Positions 1 through 12,469 of a stretch of DNA of 64,000 bases are shown here, piece after piece. Position 1 is the first letter of the stretch. The number at the start of each line of letters is the position of its first letter. Both the position numbers and the translations under genes were made by a program. The stretch spans positions 34,981,062-35,045,061 of the forward strand of contig NC_065885.2 of assembly GCF_932274485.2 (NCBI RefSeq), in the 5' to 3' direction. This DNA comes from Patella vulgata (taxonomy: Eukaryota > Mollusca > Gastropoda > Patellidae). Under the pieces are notes generated by a model that ran no database searches, was not told the DNA's origin, and saw nothing but the letters and a program-made list of their open reading frames with translations.

Positions 1-1537
1 TTTATTCCGCAACCTGCAATTAACCAGTGGCCAAGAGAATCTGTAAATTCTCTGCTTTAATGGGAACAAAATAGGTCAAAGTTGGTGTCAATAAACTATT
101 ACAGACAGAAATTTGTCTCACCTAATTCTATATACCAAAAGATATGGAATCATACCTCTGGTGAAAAATTATGTCTTCAGCATATAAATCTAGTTTTATT
201 AAAACCAGATTGTATTAATGCTCGGACTGAGTGAAATTTCATCATATTAGCCCTGGTTAAAAGCTTAACAATCACTGATGCTGTTTCTATATTAGTATAA
301 ATTCTGTCACACAGATCTCAGACAAAATCAAAAGCATTCCAAAGAATTAATGATATAAATATTTTAAAACTTTGTTGAAATCCAATCAGACAGGTTTCAC
401 AACAAAAATCATAAAAGCATTTCATAAAATTAATAGAATGTGGATGTTTTGCTTATTTGTTTCGGCATTAGTATAGTAATCTAAACTAGTTTCAGTATCA
501 GTAGTAATTCTCTTTCACACTGGTTTCAAACAAAAATAAAAGCATTCAAAGGAATTAATGAAATAAGCTTTATGATGTTTAACATAAAAAAACAGTAGGT
601 GTACAGATTTCACATGTAAACTTATCATGGTTTGATAATAAAACACTTTTCAACAACTTTAACTTTAGATCTTTGAAATGTAAGACTGATTTTGTGATGT
701 CTTATGAAAATAATGGTACAGAATTCACATGTTTTGATAATAAAAACACTTTTCAAAGATTCGTAATTTAATACTATGAAATGTAAGACTGGTTTAACGA
801 CTTTTTAATGCCCCCCTGCCCCCTCATTCAATTGACTGCATCTCGTATAGTATCAAACAGTAAATACTCTATTAAAACGACATCACAAGTTCGTAAAAAT
901 ACATCTTTATTCCTTAAGTCTGGGGCCACCCAGATGTGTTCACCATAAATCTTTTCTTGACCAATTCAATAAAGACCACAACGGAGGCCATAAGTAATGA
1001 ATTATTTTATTCTGTATGTTATGGGCAATAAATATGGAAAACAGCCAACAATACTGGTACAGAAAAAATACAAAAAGCATTAAATATGGGTTAACCATAT
1101 TGCCGTCTGTATGTGTTTGTATATAAAAGTTAGATAAGTTATTTTCTAACATGGGTTTATCTTCCATCATTCATGCAGGAATTATTAGATCTAGGGTGAA
1201 TTTACCGAATATTATCCCAATAAAAGCGTATATTTATGATATACAAAGTAAGCAAATAACATTAACTGGATAGATATAGGGTCTATAAGACTGTAAATCT
1301 TTCCAGAGCAAACAATGACATCCGATACATATAGAACATGTATCTTTTTGTCATGAAACAACATTCCAAGACTGCTTAGATCTTATTCTTTTTATCATCA
1401 TGACATTGTTGACCTGGCCTAGAAAGGAATTGGTCTCATATTTCATTGATTTGGGGAGCAGACATGGGAACCAAGGGCATGTGTGTGCCAATACATTCAT
1501 TTTTGACAAATGGTTGAATTAATCAGTTCCTTTAACA

Positions 1538-1690
1538 GGCATTATGCAAGAGCTAAATCTGCTTATTGCTGGTCTTTATTTCGGCCTGAACTGTTATTTA
1601 AATTATTAATTAGTCATTAATTAACATACCAAGACCATAATCAAATCTCAGTGCCATCGGATGGCCTTGATATAAGAGTATTTAAATACG
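1538..1690. repeat. Dispersed repeat R1, copy 1
   Basis: Shares with 45915-46110 and 31165-31325 a block that opens with ATTATGCAAGAGCTAAATCT, then TTATTAATTAG..CATTAATTAA, then a degenerate ATCA-rich part. No terminal repeats or coding capacity were seen. Family unknown. Confidence 0.5.
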
Positions 1691-3714
1691 TTTTGTGGTC
1701 GATGCAGTTCCCTTAAAAATGTTAGCTTGAAAAATAAGTAGTAATTATTGTCATCTGAGGAAATTTAAATCTTTTGCAAACCAAAATATTTTGAAAACTG
1801 AATCACTAAAGGAATACCAATCAAAAAGCCTTTCAATTTCTATAGGCCTGACAGGGACGGAAAAACAATGTTCTCTGTACTCGTTGCGTGCACATAAAAG
1901 AGCCCTAGACAGTTGGAATTTGAAATAAAAGTAGACCGTAACGCAGCTGTCTGGGTAAAATGTATCTCGTAGCACAATGCATCGAATATGCCAATCATCA
2001 TTAGCCAAGTAGTGCAGAAAAGTAAGACGATAAAACCCATTTCATTTCTTTCGTAACACTTTTGGTTGTGATTACCTATTATTTCGTGGCCTCATCAACA
2101 TAATTGTTACAGGTATATTATTAGAAGTACCCAATTATAACACCATTGACTAATGGTAGGTCGACAACTTATTTATTTTATAGGTTTTATTTTCATAATC
2201 AGGCATCCATACCACATTTTATATTTTCTCCATTCAGCCTTTTCGATGTAGATGTCATATCAAAAGAAAACAACTTGTAAGCACTCCAAATGTCCTTTAA
2301 AAATAGCTTTCATTCTTGCTCTGGTCAGGGGTGTCCATTTCAAAAGAATTTCTGTTGATTGAACAAATAAAGGAACTGTATGAGTTGAATAAAATAGAGG
2401 GGTTTACACCACACAAGGCGTGAGATATTTGCCTGAATATTGGGTGGCTTGGTAGAAACTCATTACTAAATACCAAGCTTTAACATTATAAGATTTATAC
2501 CATAAAATAATTTTACTTGTTAGGAGTAAGAGAGTGTGACATCATGTTTAATATTCCTTTACTTTTTATCACATTAATTTCAGGGGTAGAGAGACCTTTC
2601 GAGTGAAGCAAAATATTTATGTTGTTCAATGAACTTATTAAGCAACAGGGAACAGGGTCGGAAATTAAATAGATCATGATCGTATCAAAAAGGTTTTGTG
2701 AAAGCGACAACTAGTTCAATAAGGCTTGAATTTTCTCTATCTTAAGATAATATTTAAAGTCATCTCATAATAGCAGGGGTCAATGCTTTAGCATTACTCT
2801 TTCACTTAAGGAGATCAAGATTGCCCGAGGATAGCCTTTTTGTACCTCTTTACATGAAAGAGATGGACTGTGATGGCCTCTATTATTCTGTATTCTTTAG
2901 GAACGTTCTTTCAGATGATTACTGTCTAGTATTTTTAGTTGCTTACCAAATAAAAGAACTAGTGCTTTACTATTTTTATCCCCTCTTTTCCATTTAAGCG
3001 ATTATTTACTTGAGAAAAGCAACATAATTTTTATGGTTAACCCCTGTGCTATAAATCTGACAGCATGATGGCAGAGTGGCAATAGTGAATTGGCAAAAGA
3101 ATGTCAATGGGAACCTAACCAATAATTAGGCGATAGTGGGTCAAACTCATAAGCCGAAAACAATCACACCTTGAATACAGGTCACCTATAATTGAACAGG
3201 TTGAAATGAATTAGCCAGAAATAATTAAGTATTTAATACCATGAGTACACTACTTGTACTACATGGGATAGGTGCAGCAGAACAAAAAAGATGGATCAAC
3301 GCCCAAATACGTTGTGCGTCAGAGAAACCAAAATATCAAGATATTCTATCATTACCCTAATAACCTCTTTTTTTCTTTATTTTCTTGTTTATGAAATATC
3401 AATCGTAGATATTTGAGGTATTTTATATATTTTGTTTTGATTATTGCAATTTTGGAGAGATTTTTAGATACAAAATATGTTTTGAAAATACATCTTATAA
3501 TATACTCCTAATCTTACTAATGTAGCCAGTCTAATCTCATTTTATCACTAATTACCTTTGATAAAAATATTTGCTGATTAACAACAGGATTATACGACTT
3601 CTTGACCTCATAATTTGGGTAGAGAGCATGTTTATGCGATCAAATTTTGATAGTGGTCTCGGTTCCTATCAAAAATTACAGATATAGTTAAAATATTTTA
3701 GCTCATTACTATTG

Positions 3715-4060
3715 TCAAAATACTGAAACTAAATACTATCTATATCAGTCAATCCTAACCATAGTCAAAATAAAGTTTAGCAAAAATATATCAATATCAG
3801 TCAATCCTAATAATAGTCAAAATAAAGTTTAGCAAAAGTTTATCAATACCAGTCAATCATTCCTAACCATAATCAAAATAAAATGTTTAGCAAAAGCTAA
3901 ATAGTCAAAATAAAAAGTGTAGTAAAAGGATATCAATACCAGTCAATCATTCCTAACCTCAGTCAAACGCATATCAAATACCAGTACATGCAAATCCTTA
4001 CCATAGTCAAAATATAAAATTTATCAAAAGCTTATCAATACCAGTCAACAATCAATAGCA
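3715..4060. repeat. Minisatellite, ~60-bp units
   Basis: Imperfect direct repeats of a unit built from TATCAATACCAGTCAATC, CCTAACCATAGTCAAAATAA and TTTAGCAAAAG occur about five to six times. Units differ by small length changes. AT-rich, with no coding potential. Confidence 0.75.
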
Positions 4061-7000
4061 CCATTTCTAAATACCAAGAACTATCAAGTCAATTGGATGA
4101 CAACTTTTGCCTCTAGAGTGTCCACAAGCAAGTCTGGATGACGGACGGACAGGGTAACGACAATGTACATGTACGATTCCATATAAAAGCGTCTATAATA
4201 AAACACATTAATATGAAAACTGGTGACATATCGTAACATTATTTCTCTTTCATCTTTATTTTTTATTGACATTGAAGAGGCTATTATTGAGTAACGAAAA
4301 CAAGACCTTTAAATTACATGAAATATCACTTGAGGGGCTACTTATACCATCAATGGTTTACAACAAAGTGGTTCTTTTATAAATGTTCTGATACAGTCAA
4401 TTGGCTTTAATTTGATACTTTTATGGACTAATGTTCATTTTCATTGATTTTTACACAGTTAAAAGAAAAAGAATTGTTACTGTGTACATTAAATAAAATG
4501 TGCCATTTTCCTTTGAAATATCGGTTATCAGAGGGACAATTGATTTCTGATGACTTTGAAAATGATGGAATTGATTTAACCTCTCTGGCATTCAGGTTTT
4601 TTGTTATCCAATTATTTATCGTCATTTATCTTTAAAAAGAACAATTTGATTCTATAATGAAAAATAATGGCTTTTAAAATGGAATTGTGAACAAAGTTAA
4701 TACTGCAAGAAATAAAATGAAGCAGAAGAGAAGAGTCAAACTACTAAAATTGGAGAAATAAACAGTTTATCTCATGGATATAGGATGGTTTAAGTAGCAT
4801 CACAAAATTATTAAAAGTGGAAACCTGACTTGCTGTTTAGTTCATAATCATGTTTAAACTAAGCTAACCCAAAATAGGCTGTTCTAAAAGAGCAGATAAG
4901 GTCAAAGACCAAGACCTGTACATAGCCTTATGTTTGTTTCTTCACACACTTCTGGGTACAAGAAATAAAAAAGGAAAGGAACTTTGACTTTTCCTTTAGT
5001 ATTTTAAGTGATCCGTGTTAGTCTTTATCAATCAATCAATATAGGTTAGACAAAAGTAGTTGAAGCACTGAATAGCACCCCTATCTGAGGTGCCAAAACA
5101 AAATGGAATCGTTTATTACAGATGGCCAAGCTCTGGAACTCTTTTGTCTTGCACCTGTGTATAGATTCTACATGTGTTGATTTAACAATAACAATGCCAT
5201 GTTTAGAATGAAAGACCTCCAAGACAGAAACTTCCATTTTTGACATGAGTTCAATTGTTTTAACTATTTTTTTAGGCTTTGTTGCTGATGGCATCCAGTG
5301 TTCAAGGAAATTTCTGTTCCTGATGAAAAACAACTTTGAAGAACTTGCATCAAGGGGATGACTTCTTATCTCTCAAATCTGCCTGAAAATTTGTTTAGTC
5401 TTGGTTCTTTGTTATTGATAAACTAACCAAAAAAACAGAACTTGGGCAACAAAGCAGACGAGCAATAAAACATAATGTAAAGCTAGATTTTCATCGGGAG
5501 CATGATCACGAAGAATGGTCCTTGCTAATTTTAACTCATCAGATGAAATCTGTCTTTAAAGAAATGTGTCAAAAATTCTAATTTGATCTTTAAATACGCC
5601 ATCAAGGCATTGTTCAGCAACTTTTGATGAAACATCAAATTTGAAAATTCTGAATATCTTGAATACATTATGTTAATGATGCAGGTGGGTCATGAATTGT
5701 GTAACATGAATGTAATGTGTAGCATGGATGGAAAATGATTGGTTATACCTGAGCGGAGAATGAGTATGTTAAAGTCTCTCATTATGGTTTTATCTATGTC
5801 TATGTATATAAATGTGGGACAATATATTTTATCTGTATGATTCACCTCAATGAAAATGACCCAGATTTTCTTGGTTCATTCATGACATTATTAGGAAACT
5901 AAAATAAGTTGTAATATTATGGGCTCATGACATATCTACCTGTTCTCCACAATTCAACCAAAACAAATCACATTAAAATAAGAATATGATATAAAACATT
6001 AATTTTCAAAGGTTCTCATAATTATACTTCTCTTTTCGAAAAGTAAAACAAAATTAAAATGTCAAAACTTGGTGGCCAACTCGTACATTCGAAGGTCAGA
6101 GAGTAAGGATTTCATTTTGTGAAGAACTCAAGCAAAAGTGTTGTCATATGAACAATGAAATTTGTACCCATCAATCTGAAGTATACTTTAGACTTGATGT
6201 TTAAAGGTAAAGTTAAGTATAATGTAGGCCTACCGCTGTGTATCTCTGCAGATGTTGGAATTAAGAAAAGTATATATTTGGTTGACAAATGAATAGATAA
6301 AATAATGTAGATAGTCAATAGTAAATCTTGTTTGGTCATTCAAGTCGAACCTTACATATCAATGGTCATTCTTTGTTTGAAGTTTTGAAGTATCTCCTCT
6401 CCCTTTGAAATTTAAATAAATGTCCGAGAGTCGAGAGGGTGAATTATTTATCTGTTGATAACAGCTTTAATTTATTCTTCTAGAGATGTCATTTCCTAAT
6501 TTGTTGGGTGTATTGGGTATAACTTAAGATACAAAAGCAGTGGTCAAGAAATGATTTGAAAGAGCTGATACAAATTGTTTAATAGTATGCTTTCAACTTT
6601 GGGCTTGGGGGACTAGCAAGATTCTAAGTGTGAAGCCAAGCAGTTTATAACTCAGGCCTTGAAATAAGACTACTGTCACAGACAATATTAGACACAATTC
6701 CCTTTTATTTTTGGTATCTGTCATTTTTCCTGCACATTTTTTTTGTGTTTGTTTTTTATTTAATACATGTTAAAGCACCAAGTTATAAATGTCAACAGTG
6801 CCTGGTAACCATTGCATGTATCTGGGCTGATTGTGTTTGTGATTCCTACAATGAACACAAAAAGCAATAGGATTGCATGTCTAACCTAATGGGTTTTCTC
6901 CAATATCCTACGATATTCAAAGAGCCTTGTTTTTAAATATTAAATATAAACCATGTTCGTTCGGAAATGAACTAAACTATCCTAACCGTATTAAGAGGAC

Positions 7001-7660
7001 ATTGAACTCCATTATTTTATACAATTAATGTATTTGATGTCCACCCTTCTTTAAATCTAGATCAAAATATGTCTGTGAGTATTCATTCTACCTCCATGAA
7101 TATGTAAACAACGAATTAAATATGTATAAAAAAAACTTGGATCACAATTTAATGAACTTAATATAACAACTGTTTACCAAAACAACCTAGATGGTGGTAT
7201 TTCAAGAGTCAATGACACCACATGCCTTTAGGTTCTAATTGTATTATAGGCCAATAGGTGTCACTCAAAAGAAATGCTTAAGACTTATTCGAGCAATGCT
7301 TTATTCAGAATGTAATTTTATTTATTGTTGTATACAATAATCCTTCTTTCACTATATTTGATATATTGCATAAATATGAACATGAACTTTAAAAATGTTG
7401 GTTATTCAATTAAGGTACGTAGGTGGCAATATCAAATGTGTTTATTCCATGAGGTTACCGAACTTACTCTGGCTGTAAGGTACTTGCCAAGGTTAAGTTT
7501 AGTTGTTAAGCCTAAGCCTGCGAGGAAAGAAATGCGGATCAAAAAAAATTACCATATACATACAAGGTTATTCAACTTTCTAAATAATCAAAAATCAGAT
7601 TTGGTTACCTTTTCAATAATGATATGTGTATCTAGTATGAATAGTTCAAGCCCTTTGGTC

Positions 7661-7708
7661 ACCCAGTTTGCATTGAGTGGACGGTAAACCCCATTTCTCT
7701 CTCTCTCA
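7661..7708 (+). mobile_element. SINE family 1, 3'-tail fragment
   Basis: Only the tail remains: TTGAGTGGACGGTAAACCCC followed by ATTTCTCTCTCTCTC. It matches the ends of the fuller copies at 36210-36254 and 56070-56105. Confidence 0.65.
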
Positions 7709-9180
7709 AGCCCTTTTGTCATAACACATGACTGTGTGTCTATACATACAAATCTGATACAAACTTGAGGGAATTTCTCAAAAAGAAGCCTGAAATTAAA
7801 TTGTGAGCTATGCAATTTCCTCAGATAAATGATAAGTCGTATCAAGTGTTTACATAAGCTGACTAGTGCACAATATCTTCCACGCTTACTAGCTAATGAT
7901 TGGATGGTTTGGATATGGAAACTTGAAGCTGGTAAATGGTAACCTGGGGATGTAACAGGTATTACCCTGGTCTTTAAAAATCAGAAGGGTATTTCAGTCT
8001 ACACAAATGATACGAACCTACAAGACATCCAAGATAAAACTTGGAATGAATCTTGGACATGGCCATTAAGGATGGAAATTGGTCAACCAATTGATAATAT
8101 TATAGTATATTATACTAGACATCCGACTTTTGTTAACAATAAATTATGTCATATAAGAGTTAAACAAGTCATATCCTGGGGTGACATAAGTATTACTGTA
8201 TTACCATCCCTCAATTACACCTAATAAAAATCTCAAATATGGAAGAAGCAATTAATTTCACAGTTCAGTTGGTAACACAGGACAATGGCTAAGGAGGTGC
8301 TACATAATGATGGCTGTAATCAACCAATCAATTGCAGTGATTTATTAGGTTGGAGTTATTTACTGCTGACTATATCTAACAACCAATAAGATTTATTGTT
8401 CTATATATAATGATGGGTGTTTGAAGTTTTATCAGGTGTTACATGTAGTGAACTTGATCTCACTCGATGCAAATCTATCATGAACAATGGGTGAGGTTCA
8501 TGTTAATTTGAGTTTATTGATATCAGTTAAATTTCTTCAGATTACTTATCAAGTGAAGTGTAACTGAACTTACTTTCACTTACTTATCTCATAATAAATT
8601 TGACTTTTCCATAGTTCAAAAGATTTAAGTCACTAACATGCTTCGATTTAGATCAATTTGGTTGATCTAATTTGTTATTTTTAATAGTGATGAGACAAGC
8701 CCAATATGATTAAATTTCAGTTAAATCGACAGTGGAACACACAATTGGTTACATCTCAACACTGAGACACATTATCCACCCACAAAACTAACTCCTAAGT
8801 AAAAAACAATTTAGACATTTTAGGCATTAGTGATTTCTTTTGATAAATTCAATGAAACCTTTTACTTTTAGATACCCGCTCAATTTTGTAGAGGTATCTT
8901 GAGAATATCCCTATTAATGTACTTTGCAGAATAAGCAAACTCTGCATAATACATCCTTTAAGCATACACTGACAAAATTACAAAAAGATCAGAATATTAG
9001 GATCAATTTATTAAAACTAATAAATCTAGATGACTCTAAATTGATCAAAATTTGACAATACAATACAGTGATCTCTTAATATGACCACGCACTATATAAA
9101 TCTATGTAATGATGTTAATAAGAGATGCATATATCCGCATAGATGGTGTCTCTATAGATAGCTACCAAACAATATGTTTT

Positions 9181-10100
9181 TTTTTTATTAAATAAAGAAG
9201 ATTCGGCTCTCCTAATTCTTGTCTGCGATATCACTTCAGTGGAAGCAGACCTTTAAGCACCAAGGTAGTAGTAGTAGTAGTAGTTGTTAATTAGTCTGGG
9301 TGAGACTAATGATCTTTGTGACTAAATATGAAACTTTTCTATTTTAGTTCAAACTAATTAATAAATAGGCTAGCATGTGTATTAATTTGTAAATATCACG
9401 TTTTTACTAAAATAAACATTTTGTGACACAATTCCACTGACCCGATTCCCTAAATAAAAAACCTATACGGGTAAAAAAGGAATGTACATCATTTTTTGGG
9501 TTCCACTTACACAGAATTATAAACATCCTTCAAAAACTTGAAACCTAAGAAAATATTTTCACAAAAAATAAAATGAAAACATATATTCAAATACATGCAA
9601 ATGGTGTGTATATCAAATTTCAGTAGTTTGTTAATTATTTCTCTCAATTACATTTTTTGGCACATCATGATTTGCTTTTGCAAGAAGCAAGATAATTACA
9701 GGTTGGAAAATTAAATTTGAAATATGAAGTATTTCAGTCTGGCTGTTTATCTTATACAAAAATAAGAATATAATTAAGACCATCTGCCTGTTACAAGTGG
9801 TTCTACTAAATGAAACCAGCAACAACTCTTTCATAATAATTTGTTGTGATAATACTTTACACGATAACAATTTTCATATTATAAGGATTTATAAGATTGG
9901 GTCTGCGACTTGACAGGTGTACTAAAGCCAAATTTACACTGGGTCTTGATAAACTTAGATCCAGACCTGGCTGTAATATAATTTAAGACGTTGTATACAG
10001 TTGTATCATTCCGTCCCTGAACCGATCACAGCTCGGTACCGCATGCACTAACTCCGCCTGGCACCGTTTCCATTTACAGTGCAAAAATAATAACCGAATC
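9181..10100. other. Non-coding stretch with a short AGT array
   Basis: Holds an (AGT)n microsatellite at about 9264-9285 and a 29-bp match (9222-9250) to a motif that recurs at 15461-15511 and 19190-19240. No gene seen. Confidence 0.45.
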
Positions 10101-10154
10101 ACATTTGATCCTGAATTGAGATCACCTCACTATGGGTTCGGACCAATTACCAGG

Positions 10155-11955
10155 TCCGTAGCAAGGGCTTCTGGGGGCACCGATGTACCTGCACTTGACG
10201 ATGAGTTTTCCTTCGGAGAAGGGTCTAGGGCGCTCTCTCCCTGCCCCCATCCCCCCCAAAAAAATTTGGGAAATAGGGTTTGCACCGGAGGAGAGGAACT
10301 ATGAAATTGACGGAAAATTTCAATTTTAAAGGCTGAAATTTATATGAACATTATAGAAATTTCAAGTAAGGAATAAGACTTTAGCGTACATTTAATAATT
10401 TATGAGTAAAATGAAAAGCTATGAATCAAGTTAGAGTGCGACTTGTTTGCATTTTGAAGATTATCACGCCTGGTGTGAGCTTGAATCAATCTCATCCCCA
10501 TCATGAATTTGACCTGGAAAATTTCCAACATTCTTCAGTTCGCTTTTTTATGGTAGATTTCGTCGACATGGGCAGCCCACCAATCTTGGCATTATGGGCG
10601 TTCCTCAAGGATGAGGCACCCCACCAATCGTGCTGTTTTGGGCCCCCCATTGATCAAGTCTCACTTGGCATTATGTATTACGTACGGGCCAACAAATCAT
10701 GTCATTTAAGGCACACCACCAATCATGTCATTATGGACTACCCTCTGGGATAAGGCACCCTTGGCATTATGGGCGCTCCTCAAGGATGAGGCACCCCACC
10801 AATCGTGCTGTTTTGGGCCCCCCATTGATCAAGTCTCACTTGGCATTATGTATTACGTACGGGCCAACAAATCATGTCATTTAAGGCACACCACCAATCA
10901 TGTCATTATGGGCTACCCTCTGGGATAAGGCACCCCACAGTTCACGCCGTTTTGGGTGCCCCATTAATCCAGCTGTGGTGTTAATCGTGGGATTCATTAT
11001 GAGGCGCCTCACCATTTCGGGGGGTGCCTCATACATAATGACATTCTTCAGTTCACTTTTTTATGGTAGATTTCGTCGACATGGGCAACCCACCAATCTT
11101 GGCATTATGGGCGCTCCTCAAGGATGAGGCACCCCACCAATCGTGCTGTTTTGGGCCCCCCATTGATCAAGTCTCACTTGGCATTATGTATTACGTACGG
11201 GCCAACAAATCATGTCATTTAAGGCACACCACCAATCATGTCATTATGGGCTACCCTCTGGGATAAGGCACCCCACAGTTCACGCCGTTTTGGGTGCCCC
11301 ATTAATCCAGCTGTGGTGTTAATCGTGGGATTCATTATGAGGCGCCTCACCATTTCGGGGGTGCCTCATACATAATGACATTCTTCAGTTCACTTTTGTA
11401 TGGTAGATTTCGTCGACATGGGCAACCCACCAATCTTGGCATTATGGGTGCTCCTCAAGGATGAGGCACCCTACCAATCGTGCTGTTTTGGGCCCCCCAT
11501 TGATCAAGTCTCACTTGGCATTATGTATTACGTACGGGCCAACAAATCATGTCATTTAAGGCACACCACCAATCATGTCATTATGGGCTACCCTCTGGGA
11601 TAAGGCACCCCACAGTTCACGCCGTTTTGGGTGCCCCATTAATCCAGCTGTGGTGTTAATCGTTGGATTCATTATGAGGCACCTCACCATTTCAGGGGGT
11701 GCCTCATACATAATGACATGATTGGCGAGACACCCACAAAACCAAGTGACATTGGTTGTGCATCCTGGCAATCTCGTCATGGGCGGCGGGCGCCCAACCA
11801 ATGTCACTCGGCTTTATGGGGCGCCCATACAGATATGGGCACGTTGGTCATTAGTTTTGTATGGCGTGACTGGCATCCAATGGAATTGCGTCATTTTTTC
11901 TAAAGAGGGGGGGGGCAGCCACACCCCGTGCCACCCCACTAGCTATGGGTCTGAT
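10155..11955. mobile_element. Probable non-autonomous element around a nested minisatellite
   Basis: This block is clearly GC-richer than its surroundings. The left edge (CAGGTCCGTAGCAAGGGCTT..GGGGGCACC, with C and A runs soon after) and the reverse complement of the right edge (GACCCATAGCTAGTGGGGTG..GCACGGG) resemble each other imperfectly, as old terminal inverted repeats would. The interior is the tandem array listed separately. No transposase is seen. The many overlapping open frames of 60-110 codons are products of the repeat and not genes. Family not assigned, and the ends are approximate. Confidence 0.45.
10530..11725. repeat. Higher-order tandem array, 337-bp and 176-bp periods
   Basis: The marker ATGGTAGATTTCGTCGACAT occurs at 10550, 11063 and 11400. 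The last two are 337 bp apart. The first interval is 513 bp, which is 337 plus an extra 176-bp block (about 10575-10750 repeated at 10751-10926). Units are nearly identical, so amplification was recent. Short sub-motifs such as CACCCCACCAATCGTGCTG and GGCATTATG recur inside each unit, which suggests the 337-bp unit itself grew from a shorter repeat. Confidence 0.85.
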
Positions 11956-12156
11956 GTCTGATTACACTATTGAGCTGCGGTGTGCTTACAAGAATTGTAG
12001 ACTGATGAATTGACATGGGTAATGACAAAATAAAAGCATGTAACATGTATAGGTTCCACGCAACTGAGCTAAACCATTACAGTAGCTATAAACTGATGTT
12101 TAATATATGATAATCTCTGGTGTAAGTCAGGATCATGCTCAGATGTCATATGATTC

Positions 12157-12463
12157 AGGGTCCTGTTTCATGAAATTTTAACAGATACTTCAATTTTGAT
12201 TGGCTAAGCACTACAATATGGGCCCTTATTCATGAAAACTTAAACTAAGATACAATCGAAATTTTAAGAAATACTGCAATTCGATTGGCTGACCAGTAAA
12301 ATCAATTTGCATATTGGTCAGCCAATCGAATTGCAGTATTTCTTAAAATTTCGATTGTATCTTAGTTTAAGTTTTCGTGAATAAGGGCCCAGTCTAATAT
12401 TATCCAATCAAATTATTAAAATTTGGATTTTATCTTAGTTAAAATTTGTTGAAACAGGCCCCA
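12157..12463. mobile_element. MITE containing a related hairpin MITE
   Basis: The outer element has imperfect inverted ends: GGGTCCTGTTTCATGAAATT at the left and the reverse complement of AAATTTGTTGAAACAGGCCC at the right. Inside it, 12220-12295 and 12315-12390 form an almost perfect 76-bp inverted repeat around a 19-bp loop, with ends GGGCCCTTATTCATGAAAAC. The inner and outer ends are clearly related (GGGCC..T.TTCATGAAA..TTAA), so one member of a family appears to have inserted into another. There is no coding capacity. Confidence 0.85.
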
Positions 12464-12469
12464 GGTACT

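Larger units (their letters stand above)
1..9180. other. Non-coding stretch, probably ADAMTS intron or flank
   Basis: No coding exon could be supported here on either strand. Open frames are short, AT-rich and show no domain signature. Contents seen: a dispersed repeat (1538-1690), a 60-bp minisatellite (3715-4060) and a SINE 3'-tail fragment (7661-7708). If the ADAMTS-type gene that starts at 17.05 kb continues leftwards, this is likely one of its long introns. I searched for rc codons of a zinc-binding HExxH motif and of the exon that usually follows the prodomain and did not find them, but short exons could be missed by eye. Confidence 0.5.

Noticed and set aside
1751-2008. 85-codon minus-strand frame with several Cys
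   Set aside because: No family resemblance. Length within what AT-rich DNA yields by chance.
5046-5333. 95-codon minus-strand frame as an ADAMTS exon
   Set aside because: The translation shows no domain signature, and flanks lack good splice sites.
10530-11725. CRISPR-like array
   Set aside because: Units are 176-337 bp with no repeat-spacer pattern, in a eukaryotic genome. It is a minisatellite.
10116-11961. Ten or so frames of 61-110 codons
   Set aside because: Copies of the same 337/176-bp tandem unit in different frames. No sign of a protein.
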